64,000 nucleotides of DNA from CAIKMD01 sp963729935 (GCA_963729935.1 CAVSPW010000005.1:372001-436000); one strand, 5' to 3'. Counted from the first letter of the stretch, positions 43,945 through 52,612 are shown. Made by a program: numbers and translations. The notes: generated by a model not told the origin, from the letters alone.

Positions 43945-44534
43945 GACAGGCGAGCCTTCCCCTTGCGCTGGCATGTCCGCGCGTACTCGACGAGGTATTC
44001 GCCGAACTCCAGGAGCTTCGTCGCCAAAAGCAGGAAAAGATCGGCGAGGCCAAGCAGAAAATGACCGATCTTTTCGAGCGTCGTCACCTCTTCACCCAAC
44101 TTCGCCGGATGATCCTTCTGCATCTCGCTGAGCTTGCGGTGACAATTGCGGCACACCGTTACGAGCGTCTGGTCAAAGCCGTCACCGGCGATGTGGTGCA
44201 GTTCCATACACCGCCAGTCCGTTTCGCCGCAAAACGCACAGATCGGCTCATCGGTCCCGAGGCGATCGAACGCTTTTTGGCGACGCGTCTCGTATTTCTT
44301 CTCGCGCTCGGTCATCGCGGGAATTGCCGGCGCCTGTGACATTTGCTTCAGCGGCGACTTGCTCACGACGCCACTGATACAATCGTGGCACGCGAAGAAA
44401 TACCGCGCATGGTCGCGGTCTCCGGTAAGGCAGCAGCGCTGTAGCGGCACCCCGATGCGACCGCATTTGACGCAACGGTTCTTTGCCGAACCCGATTTCT
44501 CGCCCTGATCTGAATGCTGGTTCATATCGAACAC
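43941..44534 (-). CDS. HNH endonuclease with N-terminal zinc region (HNH-1)
   Basis: 197 residues. An N-terminal four-cysteine region (CVKCGRIGVPLQRCC...CHDC) is followed by a helical linker. The HNH core is CAFCGETDWRCMELHHIAGDG with TVCRNCHRKLSE. The C-terminus is an amphipathic helix pair, LEKIGHFLLGLADLFLLL. The zinc CxxC pairs and HH are complete. It sits directly before polB with a 4-bp overlap, so the two are translated together. Casposons commonly carry HNH nucleases of unclear role. Confidence 0.85.
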   Translation of the reverse strand: MFDMNQHSDQGEKSGSAKNRCVKCGRIGVPLQRCCLTGDRDHARYFFACHDCISGVVSKSPLKQMSQAPAIPAMTEREKKYETRRQKAFDRLGTDEPICAFCGETDWRCMELHHIAGDGFDQTLVTVCRNCHRKLSEMQKDHPAKLGEEVTTLEKIGHFLLGLADLFLLLATKLLEFGEYLVEYARTCQRKGKARLS

Positions 44535-44572
44535 TCCTTTTTCAAAGACTGACTTCGAGGTAGTTGGAGGCG

Positions 44573-44896
44573 TTAGAACTCGCCTTCCGATTCGTCGGGC
44601 ACCTCCTTCTTGACGCGGTTGATCAAAACGTGTCCGAACTCGGTGAGCGTCTGGGCGATGATCGCCAGCAGATCACCTTCGGCGAGGAGCGCGTGCCCGA
44701 CCGTTTCCAATTCATCGGGCGGGTCCCAAACGAAGCTGGGCGGGTTTTCAGCGCTAGCGAGCAATTTGCGGTGGCAACAGCAACAAAGAGCGACGCGCAC
44801 GCCACCAACATGATGAAACTCGATGACGCCGATGGCGGTCTCGCCACAGATCGCGCAAACCGGCGCTTGGAATTTGAAGAAATGGTGACAGCTCAT
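44573..44896 (-). CDS. Small HNH-like protein (HNH-2)
   Basis: 107 residues from the ATG at 44896 (AGGAAG upstream). It holds a compact HNH-like core, CAICGETAIGVIEFHHVGG and ALCCCCHRKLL. Its C-terminal segment LETVGHALLAEGDLLAIIAQ aligns with the LEKIGHFLLGLADLFLLLAT tail of HNH-1, so the two are diverged paralogues. It lacks the N-terminal zinc region of HNH-1 and the Asn position looks changed, so nuclease activity is uncertain. Same transcription unit as polB. Confidence 0.8.
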   Translation of the reverse strand: MSCHHFFKFQAPVCAICGETAIGVIEFHHVGGVRVALCCCCHRKLLASAENPPSFVWDPPDELETVGHALLAEGDLLAIIAQTLTEFGHVLINRVKKEVPDESEGEF

Positions 44897-44913
44897 AGGG
44901 CTCTTCCTTTCAG

Positions 44914-45483
44914 TCACGAGGTGATGCGATAGATCTCTTCGAAAGTGTCGATGCCGACGTTGAGCCGGTAGAGGACATTCGGGCGGGTTTCGAACGAGTG
45001 CTTCTTGCCCGAGCGGTCCTTGATCGCGCGGCCGGCATAGCGCGAGAGGTATTCCGGATCGTTGGTATCGAGGAACCGGCCCACGGCGTTGAGATACGTG
45101 CCGATCGCGCTAGCCGCTTTACGCGTGACCTTCACGCGTATCGCTTGGCCGTTCTCGAAAACCACGATGGAACGCTGGCGCTGCGTTTTCCGCGGCTTCG
45201 CTTGGAAGCGCCCGCGTTTGGTCTTCGCGACGCGCTGCTCATGTGCCGGCGCCTTCTTCGGCCCAATAATGCGTTTGGAAGACCTGCGCACGGGCCCCGT
45301 TTTCACGCGCATTTGGCGCTTGCTAAACGGGCGCGTCTTCTGCGGAGGGGTCAGTTTCGTGTGTAAAGTCGGCTTCTTATGGACGCGCGCGAACGGCTTC
45401 GCGGGTGCCGATTTCGGCGTCAGCCGCTTTTTCCGGTTTGTATTGGGCTGAGTAGCTCGGCCCTTCTTCGTGCGCTTCGCCAA
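44914..45483 (-). CDS. Highly basic protein with unknown C-terminal domain
   Basis: 189 residues. The first ~105 are extraordinarily rich in Lys, Arg, Pro and Thr, like a DNA-binding or disordered tail. The C-terminal ~80 form a compact domain, SIVVFENGQAIRVKVTRK then LNAVGRFLDTNDPEYLSRYA and SFETRPNVLYRLN. First gene of the minus-strand operon leading to HNH-2, HNH-1 and polB. A nucleic-acid-binding partner of the polymerase is plausible. A terminal-protein role is speculation. No known family recognised. Confidence 0.75.
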   Translation of the reverse strand: MAKRTKKGRATQPNTNRKKRLTPKSAPAKPFARVHKKPTLHTKLTPPQKTRPFSKRQMRVKTGPVRRSSKRIIGPKKAPAHEQRVAKTKRGRFQAKPRKTQRQRSIVVFENGQAIRVKVTRKAASAIGTYLNAVGRFLDTNDPEYLSRYAGRAIKDRSGKKHSFETRPNVLYRLNVGIDTFEEIYRITS

Positions 45484-45625
45484 CTGGGAACCTCTCGTGG
45501 CATAACGCGCACGAATTTAATTGCGGTGGCGGCTCGCATCTGTTCAGGTCGGTAGGAGATGACGGGTGCTTTTGGCATGCGTCTGTCGCGCACCGTGCAA
45601 TGACGGTCCGGATTGGCAAGAATTA
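45484..45625. promoter_or_regulatory. Divergent promoter region between the polB operon and the cas1 operon
   Basis: 142 bp between the start of the basic-protein gene (minus) and the start of the unknown gene (plus). No clear -35/-10 pair or operator palindrome stands out. Regulation of both arms from here is inferred from gene orientation. Confidence 0.4.
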
Positions 45626-46663
45626 ATGACCCCAGCCGAATTCAATAAGCGGATGAGTGACTGGGCATGGCGTCGATGCGCGATCCAGCTTTCACAGACG
45701 ATGATCGAAGATTGGGTTCAAGAGGGGGTTTTGGCCCCAGCCAGAGCCACCGGTTTGGCTCGGGCTGGGCAGGCTCCTTGGGAGCGAAGCTGCCGAGACG
45801 TCAAACAGGCGATACGGATCTGCCAGTACAAAAGCCGCGTTCCGGCAAATCGGCGATTTGAATACGAAGAAATCAGAATTCAGCTATGGCTTGATAAAGC
45901 CATTCTCGAAGGCATCGATATTCAGCGGTTGGTGCTAGACCAATATCATCGAATCAAGCAGGAATTGCTGAGGCCGCAGCGAACCGTTTTCGATCCGCGC
46001 GATACTGACGGAATTGGCGAAAAGCGGATCACCACGAGCGTTCGGCAAATGGGCGAGGCTTCGCCGGAAATTCGGCCAAAGGAATTTAATTATCTTGGTA
46101 CCGAATTATTCGGGATGTTGGCATTCGCACGTTTCGGGGATTTTACCAAAATTCAGTTTGGTGGGTCGACAGCGGGATCGACCGACCTCGTCAATTCGAT
46201 TCTGGGTCGCTGGGGAATACGCTCGTCGCTTGGTGGCGCGGAAAAGGATGCCGTGGCGGTTATCTGTTCGATATTTGCGGGCTTGCTAGGGGACCCCGAT
46301 GAGATTGGGGACACCGCCGAAGGAATTATTAAATCTGCAGATACAGCGAAATTTGAGATCGCGCGCGATATGACACGCGCATTACCGTGGGTTATTGAGC
46401 GAGCCCCTGAAATTCTGACCGCTCTATATCCTGCCCAAGCCGAAAAGTACTCGGCCCTCGTCGAGCCCTGGCGTCGAATTGCGCGCGCGATAAGAACTGA
46501 GCCCCAATGGCGGCTGACGATCTTGGTTCTTATGCTCGTGATATTGCATCGGCCTACCGATCAAGCGCGCTCGATCGTGATGATGCTCCGGACAATCTCG
46601 CGGAGACAACTAGCGGAGTTAATTTCTCGGCTCATAACGGCGGCCGGGACTGTATCTAAGTGA
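45626..46663 (+). CDS. Unknown protein, first gene of the cas1 arm
   Basis: About 345 residues from the ATG at 45626. A start at 45566 is also open. The N-terminus (RRCAIQLSQTMIEDWVQEGVLAPARA) could be a MerR-like winged helix, with DWVQEGVL as the recognition region. The middle is charged. The C-terminal half is helical with the hydrophobic segment LTILVLMLVILHRPTDQ. No homologue recognised. It sits between the divergent promoter and cas1, 108 bp upstream of it, and would be expected to act with Cas1 or regulate it. Confidence 0.7.
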   Translation: MTPAEFNKRMSDWAWRRCAIQLSQTMIEDWVQEGVLAPARATGLARAGQAPWERSCRDVKQAIRICQYKSRVPANRRFEYEEIRIQLWLDKAILEGIDIQRLVLDQYHRIKQELLRPQRTVFDPRDTDGIGEKRITTSVRQMGEASPEIRPKEFNYLGTELFGMLAFARFGDFTKIQFGGSTAGSTDLVNSILGRWGIRSSLGGAEKDAVAVICSIFAGLLGDPDEIGDTAEGIIKSADTAKFEIARDMTRALPWVIERAPEILTALYPAQAEKYSALVEPWRRIARAIRTEPQWRLTILVLMLVILHRPTDQARSIVMMLRTISRRQLAELISRLITAAGTVSK

Positions 46664-46771
46664 CTGATATAATTGTTTATTATTGCAATTTCTCATATAA
46701 TTACGTGCGCTGTACGTTCGCCCGCTAGGTGACCCGGCGCTAAGTCAGGCGAACCAAGATCGGAAATACAT
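46664..46771 (+). promoter_or_regulatory. AT-rich leader before cas1
   Basis: 108 bp of conspicuously AT-rich DNA in its first half (runs such as ATATAATTGTTTATTATTG). It could hold a cas1 promoter, but I see no ribosome site better than GGAAATACAT before the ATG. No inverted terminal repeat was recognised here. Confidence 0.35.
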
Positions 46772-47923
46772 ATGCACGCCTATATAGCTGGATCAGCAAT
46801 TTCAAACTCAGCGACCGACGATACGGCTTGGGCTGAGCGGTGCGAATTTTGGCTGGAAAAGGCCTCGACAAAACCGCCCAAATCGTCTGCTCGCCATGGC
46901 CCACAAGAACCACTGATTTTAACGGGGCACGGCGTTAGCCTTCGGGTTCGTCAGGGAACACTGGTCGTACGAAACGGCATGACGCATTACGCCCAACAGC
47001 AGGACCAATGGCAGTTCTTTCCTGGGAAATGGCGTCAGCCGTCACGCATTGTCGTTATCGATGGCAAGGGAGCGCTGAGTTTTCATGCTCTTCGATGGCT
47101 TGCTGAGCAGGACATTCCTCTAATCCATATCGATTGGCGCGGCGACGTTGTGCACGTCGTTGGGGGCACCGCCCATGCGACCGATCGCAAGCTCGTGGAG
47201 GCGCAGCTTGAGGCTCAAAAGAGCGCCACCGGATCAAAAATTTCGCAGTGGCTTATAGCCGAAAAGATCGAAAACAGTCTTATTACACTGCGAACCGCCT
47301 TCCCAAGATCACCTACAATCGATCTTGCGGTGGAGAAGATTTAGCTCGATGCGGAGCGAATTAAGCGGCGTCCTATTTCTTCGATTTCTGATCTTCTCGG
47401 CATCGAGGGGCGAGTTGCAGCTGCATATTTTGGGGCGTGGGTTTCATCCCCTCTGAGATGGACTGGTGTTAGCCGCCGTTTGATTCCGGAAGACTGGAAC
47501 CGGATAGGGCCACGAGCTTCGATGGTTAGCGGCAAAAGCCACAGAAACCGTCACGCCACCCATCCCGTCAACGCGATGCTCAATTACGCATATGGGATCC
47601 TCGAACATCGGGTTCGATCACAGGTCGTCGCAGCGGGCCTGGACCCTACAATTGGCTTTTTGCATGGCGCATACCGAAACAAGCCAACACTCATATATGA
47701 TTTAATGGAACCACTGCGCCCGGTCGTCGATCAGCGGGTTCTCGAACTCATTCGTCGCAATGTGTTTATGCCAAACGACGTTTTTATCAATCCTCAAGGT
47801 ATATGTCGGTTGAATCCGCAACTTGCGCGGAACATCTTGCAGCTAGTCGACATCGATAACCAACTCAAGGTAACAATACCAACCGTGTTAGAAGCGCTAT
47901 ACGCTAAAATCAGTCTTCTCTAA
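46772..47923 (+). pseudogene. cas1: Cas1 integrase (casposase-like), interrupted by an in-frame amber codon
   Basis: Reading through the TAG at 47342-47344 gives a full Cas1 of about 383 codons in one frame. The N-terminal beta domain has EPLILTGHGVSLRVRQGTLV and SRIVVIDGKGALSF. The catalytic alpha domain lies entirely after the stop: GIEGRVAAAYF (Glu), HPVNAMLNYAYGILE, GFLHG (His) and LIYDLMEPLRP (Asp, Glu). All four catalytic positions are intact. The stop replaces codon 191, just before the catalytic domain, and the downstream frame could restart near 47480. Several neighbouring genes end normally in TAG, so it is a true stop. No Cas2 or array nearby. Confidence 0.85.
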
Positions 47924-50270
47924 GCGGTTATAAAATTCCCCTTTAAGCCAGTCGATAAATTGATAGTCCTCCTCTTCATACGTCCGGAGCGAGCTCGCAT
48001 GCGCTGGAATGCGTCGCAGTTCGTTTAGCTTTTCCATCCAATCTAAATAATATGTTTTGCCTTTCTCGCCCGGTTGCGGAATGTTAAATACCGGCTCAAA
48101 GTGAGGCCAGTTCTGCTGCTGGCGAGCAATTTTCATCAGATCTAATAAATGAAGATACGCCTCTTTCGGGAGCCTCTTTTCAGCGGGCATAACCTGTTGC
48201 TGCCGCTTGTAAGCTTCCTCTTTAGCTTTTGCACTTTCAATTCCTCGCTCCCAATACGCCTTTTCTCCCGACCTCATTTCTTTGGTGCCGTAAAGCTTTT
48301 TTAGCAGATAGACCGAGTAGTCACGTATCGCTTTTTCTAAATCAATGACGCTCTGATTGGTCTCGGCGAGTTGTTGATCCGCTCGCTTGCTCAGATGAGC
48401 GGCAAATTCCGCAGAGCCAAAATCCGAAACTTTGGAATGAATAATCTCGCAAAGATTAAAGAAATACTCTTTCACGCCGCCTTCGCCGAATTTGCGAGAA
48501 AATTTCTCTACAATGACGTTGTCGGAGGCGGTTTTCAAAAATGCGAACACAGGCTCGGCTATCGTTCTGAGTTCGTCGAGGATTTCATTCTCCGTAGCGC
48601 TCTGAGGATCAAATTTTGGATCCTTGCTCTGAACGTACCGAATAATTTCGCCGATCAGCAGAAAGTGCGCGCGGATTCCAGGATTAATCGCGATGTAGGC
48701 AGCGCGTCCTGCCTCCCAACGCGGGATATTTGTCTCTCGAACCAAGTTGAAATATCCATTCACGATTCTTCTCGCACGAGCCAGCGTCTCGTCGTCTGTA
48801 GTCCCCGAAAAATAACCAAACAAATATGATTTGCCGGCGCGGCCAAGAAGATTTGCGCGGACTAAACCATTCACAGCTTCTGGCAACGTGAGGTTCTGAT
48901 TGTCTTTTGGGGCGACACCCTGTATCGAGAACCGTTGAAAGAACGGGCTCGTGGGATCGGAATTAATTGCCTTCACGAGCGCTGACGCCAGCGCAACGAC
49001 TCGTTCTTTCGGATTTGTCGATCCCCATTTGAGATCTGACTGAAGCGCGATAAGAACGCTCTTTGGCACGCTTTTCTGTTTGTGATTTATCGTTATGAAA
49101 AGATCAGCTTCGGTCGTTGTGTCCATTTTTTCAAACGCAATCACAAATATATTTGACGTCAAGCGTTCCTTTTCGAGATGTGAAAATCCATAAAGTCGAT
49201 GTTGCCCGTCAATGACCCAGGCAGATTTGTATTTGTTCGGAAGGTGAAGCCAACCGAATTTGATCTTTGGATTTTGATTTTCCTTGTTAGAAATTTGATC
49301 AAAGCGGCAACCATCAACGAAATTGATAAGAAGGTTTGTCGGAAAATATCCGCCCTCCTTAATGAACCGGCCGATGGCTTTGATTCGTCCCGAATGGATC
49401 ATGCGCTGATACGCAGGGCGTCCGTCGGGGTGATTGAGCGCGAGATGATTTATGAAAGAAATTTTGAGTAGAACTTCCGGGGTCGTCACAAAACTATAGA
49501 ACGTGTGTTTTCCTAGCTTGCCCTTCGTTGCGGGCACGCGAACGTTTGACAGTCCAGGAATAACTTGGCCCTCGAGGAACTCCGCGAGGAATTGAAACCG
49601 CCCAGCTGGTCCGATGTGTTTAATGAAGGCTTCAAAATAATTGAATTCATTCTCAGTTACGACGCGTACGTGAATGGCGTTTGCGCGCTCCAGATCAGGC
49701 TCTGACCAGATTATATTGTGTGTGAAGTAGATCCAAATAATTTTGGGTTTGAAATCTCGCCCATAGTGACCACGGATGGCGTTAGCAAGGGGTCCCTGCA
49801 GGGACTTGGTTTCGTGCAAATCTTTCTGCAACGTTCTTCGGCCACGAGAACTCTCGCGACTTGCATTCACCGACGATTACCGTCTCGGTGTCCTTAGCAA
49901 AGACGTCGATTTGTTTCTCTCCGACCGTCCCATCTGCTCGGTGGAATTTGATTTTGAATCGATCACCCCCGAGTTCCGGATACCCCATACGATAAAACAG
50001 GCACCAAGCGCGATCTTCCAATGATCGATCGTGATCCTTCATCCGCTTTAGCCGAAGACGCGTCTTCCCGCGCTTTTGTACCTCCCATCCCTGACTCAGA
50101 TTTTGCCGCTCATCAGCGGGGTGAACGGTTCGGAAAGCGAAATTGCTCTGGCGCTTTCGGTATTCTGCAACGAGTGCGCCTTTTGTGGAAAGGAGAGGTG
50201 AAAGCGCGGCGGACGAGGGCCGTTTTTCATCTTCGCCCGGCTTTACCGGCGCTCTTGTTTTGCGTCCCAT
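47897..50270 (-). pseudogene. DGQHR-domain protein with N-terminal nuclease-like domain, split by a frameshift
   Basis: The gene starts at the ATG at 50270 (GGAG site). Its N-terminal domain has KIKFHRADGTVGEKQIDVFA and TVIVGECKSRE, an Asp and E-x-K pattern of restriction nucleases. At CKSRE the frame is lost. One surplus base at 49849-49850 separates it from SRGRRTLQKDLHETKSLQ in the next frame, which continues for over 600 residues to 47897. That part holds AWVIDGQHRLYGFS, the DGQHR motif of DndB-related proteins. Repaired length is about 790 residues. It lies 28 bp after the adenine methyltransferase gene, so a restriction partner role is likely. Confidence 0.75.
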
Positions 50271-50298
50271 TTTTCTCCGTCCTAACTACGATGCCGCG

Positions 50299-51153
50299 TT
50301 ATTCTTCCGGCCCCTCGGTGTAAATGGCTAATTCCTTTGCCAGCCCGCGAAACGCGGCGTCACCTGAGAGGACGCTATTTCGCGTCAAAGTCCGCCTCGG
50401 GCCCAGCTCGCGATATAAATTCTGCACCGAATGATGATTAGCATTTAGAAGAAGAATTTTTGCGCCTCGTGATTTCGCTGCGAGCAACGCGTTAAGCAAA
50501 CGCTTCTGATCGTCCCAGCTGAAGATAGTTTCGTTGTATTTCAGAAAGCCATTGTGATCGTGTTTAACCGTATACGGCGGGTCGACGAAGATAAAATCAT
50601 CGAGACCGGCTGAGCCAATCGTCACCTCAAAATCTTGAACACGCAAATCGGCGCCCTGCAGCAGCGCCGAAGTGCTTTTGAAATCGTCAGAGTCAAGAAG
50701 CACGGAATCTTTCGTTCCGATCGGTACGTTGAACTGTCCATTCAGATTTACACGATAAAGACCGTTCCAGCATGTCCTGTTTAGATAGATAAGTTGTGCT
50801 GCTCTTTCCTCTGGAGTCCGATGCCTGCAACTCCGTTCCTCGTAATAGTATTTCGGTCCATGCAATCGTTGGTGTCGCTTCAGGATGCACCAAACATCCT
50901 GCCAATTTTGCTTGATTAAATCGTAGCAGGCGATCAAGTCCCGATTAATATCGGATAGCACTGCTGTCGTTGGGGCCAGATGAAAGAAGACGGCTCCGCC
51001 TCCGAGGAATGGTTCGACATAGCGTTTAAACTCAACGTCCAAAAGGCTGGAGTAATTTGAGATCAGCCATCGTTTGCCTCCGGGCCATTTCAAGAAGGGA
51101 ATGATCCTTGGGATGGGATAAGGAGGTGACGTTTTAGACGCAACGTTTGACAC
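50299..51153 (-). CDS. D12-class DNA adenine N6-methyltransferase (Dam-like)
   Basis: 284-residue methyltransferase from a GTG at 51153 with GGAGA upstream. It carries the N-terminal FLKWPGGKRWL, the AdoMet motif VEPFLGGGAVFF (about 46-57), YLNRTCWNGLYRVN and the catalytic motif DPPY (191-194), all typical of Dam/D12 enzymes. It methylates adenine at a short site; the recognition sequence is unknown. Upstream open frame to 51276 is less likely coding. Transcribed into the DGQHR protein gene. An HTH gene is divergent from it. Confidence 0.92.
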   Translation of the reverse strand: MSNVASKTSPPYPIPRIIPFLKWPGGKRWLISNYSSLLDVEFKRYVEPFLGGGAVFFHLAPTTAVLSDINRDLIACYDLIKQNWQDVWCILKRHQRLHGPKYYYEERSCRHRTPEERAAQLIYLNRTCWNGLYRVNLNGQFNVPIGTKDSVLLDSDDFKSTSALLQGADLRVQDFEVTIGSAGLDDFIFVDPPYTVKHDHNGFLKYNETIFSWDDQKRLLNALLAAKSRGAKILLLNANHHSVQNLYRELGPRRTLTRNSVLSGDAAFRGLAKELAIYTEGPEE

Positions 51154-51274
51154 GGTCTCTCCAAACACAAGGTTCGGCACGGCCTTTCTGGGACAAAAAT
51201 AGCTTTTAGAACTATAACATAAAGCTGCCAAGGATATTGCTTCGCGACACATGTAAGCCCTGAACGGCGCTGGC

Positions 51275-51472
51275 ATGAGGTCAAAGACGCGAGGAATCGG
51301 CTCCTCCTTGATCGTCGAAAAATTGGGCGTTCGACAAGCAGCGCGCGAAATCGGTGTTGATCCGGGTCACTTGAGCCGGATCCTAGACGGCAAGCGCAAA
51401 TTGACCGATGCTATTTTGGAGAAATTGAAGGTCGGTTCGTTGGCCGCAAAGCTACCCACCAACGCCAGCTGA
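51275..51472 (+). CDS. Short HTH protein related to the C-terminus of the island PolB
   Basis: 65 residues with one Cro-like HTH, GVRQAAREIGVDPGHLSRIL then DGKRKLTDAILEKLK. It closely resembles the second HTH of the polymerase at 40771 (GVRKCARLAELDPGHLTRIA and GTRKVTTAALKKLK). It may be a controller of the divergent methyltransferase gene, as in restriction-modification systems, or a leftover of a second polymerase 3' end. The ribosome site is weak, so translation is uncertain. Confidence 0.55.
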   Translation: MRSKTRGIGSSLIVEKLGVRQAAREIGVDPGHLSRILDGKRKLTDAILEKLKVGSLAAKLPTNAS

Positions 51473-51604
51473 CGGAAGCCGGGAAAGCTGGCCGCGCTGC
51501 TTGAGCTGGTCTGAAAGGGCTCCTTTGATGGGCAAAGACATCGTGTTTCCTTCAACCCACTCCGCGATCGTGCTCGTTTGTGCGGATGTTCGAGTCAGAA
51601 GACC

Positions 51605-52432
51605 ATGACAGACGAGAACGCAGCGTCAGATGATGGGAAAGCGCTAGAAGATCGATACGTGCTGTTTTTCGACTTCCTAGGCGCTTCGGAGGCAGCACGG
51701 CATTGGCCACCCGCTAGGATCCATGAGTTCCTCGATTTGCTGATCATGGTCTCACACGCTCAGGCATCAGAGCGAATTGATGGTGGCCCGATGGAGGACG
51801 GCGGATATAAATTCCAGATCACGCCGGAGATCACGACTTTTTCTGACAACGTCGTCGTCAGCTATTCTACGAGAGAAGCGGCGCCAGATTTGTGGACCCA
51901 AATCATCTGCCATGACGCAATTCGCATCCTCAGTATTATGGCGGAACGCGCGTTGCGCATTGGGCTAATTCTTCGTGGGGGACTCGCTTATGGTCAATGC
52001 TATCACAGCGAGGGAGTAGTTTTCGGTGAGGCAATGGTAGAAGCTTATCGAATTGAATCCACAATATCGAAGAATCCGCGAGTTGTCGTCGCACAAAACG
52101 TCCTCGATCGGCTAAAGCCGCATCAGCCGGGGGATGCGTCGCAGATTTTACAGCAAGATGAAGATGGGCGGTGGTATCTGAACTATTTTCGGCGAATGAT
52201 GTTTCACGGGGTGACTCTTGGTAGTGATGAGAACGAAAAAGCTCGGGCCTGGAAAGAGGCCCATGCGAATCGGATAAGGATGGTAACCGAGGAGCTAGCA
52301 AGGGATGGGAAGGAAGGACCCGCCGCGAAATGGGCCTGGTTTGGGACTCGGTTCGCAAATATCACTTTGGCCGAGAGCAAAGAAGATCCGAAATGGCTAA
52401 CGCGCCCGAAAACTGAATTTGATCGGTCTTAG
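51605..52432 (+). CDS. Class III nucleotide cyclase-like protein
   Basis: 275 residues from the ATG at 51605 (AGAAG upstream). It shows the class III cyclase layout: LFFDFLGASEA with an Asp at about 23 on the first strand, TFSDNVVVSYST with a second Asp at about 81, then LRGGLAYGQCYH and VVFGEAMVEAYRIES, matching the GIHxG and AR-A regions. The two Asp residues would bind the catalytic metals. Cyclase-like proteins of this size occur in antiphage signalling as well as regulation. Product nucleotide unknown. The next gene on the same strand encodes a HEPN-motif protein. Confidence 0.65.
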   Translation: MTDENAASDDGKALEDRYVLFFDFLGASEAARHWPPARIHEFLDLLIMVSHAQASERIDGGPMEDGGYKFQITPEITTFSDNVVVSYSTREAAPDLWTQIICHDAIRILSIMAERALRIGLILRGGLAYGQCYHSEGVVFGEAMVEAYRIESTISKNPRVVVAQNVLDRLKPHQPGDASQILQQDEDGRWYLNYFRRMMFHGVTLGSDENEKARAWKEAHANRIRMVTEELARDGKEGPAAKWAWFGTRFANITLAESKEDPKWLTRPKTEFDRS

Positions 52433-52612
52433 GCGCACGACCGAAGACAATCGCTGATCAACGGCAAAGATCGCACGGGCAGTAAGGCCGCGAAGCAAGA
52501 AATGCATAGGTTGAGGCCCGGACCATATTCCATCGAACCGCCTAACCTAGTAAGGCAGACATCGATCAGATAGAATTTCTTCTCCCAGGCAACGACCTCC
52601 AAGATTTGTAAA

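Larger units (their letters stand above)
40771..47923. mobile_element. Casposon-like module: PolB, HNH pair, basic protein, unknown protein and Cas1
   Basis: Casposons are defined by a Cas1 integrase together with a family B DNA polymerase, usually HNH nucleases and HTH proteins, without Cas2, effectors or a CRISPR array. This block shows that combination. polB, HNH-1, HNH-2 and a basic protein are on the minus strand, and an unknown protein and cas1 on the plus strand, from a shared 142-bp promoter region. I could not find terminal inverted repeats or target duplications by eye. The cas1 3' end overlaps the next gene by 27 bp, so the ends are unresolved. It may be a degenerate or domesticated element. 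Confidence 0.7.

Noticed and set aside
47342..47344. TAG in cas1 as a recoded sense codon
   Set aside because: cysH, the TctC-type gene and the LVIVD gene end at TAG in normal positions, and no suppressor tRNA is visible. A nonsense mutation or read error is simpler.
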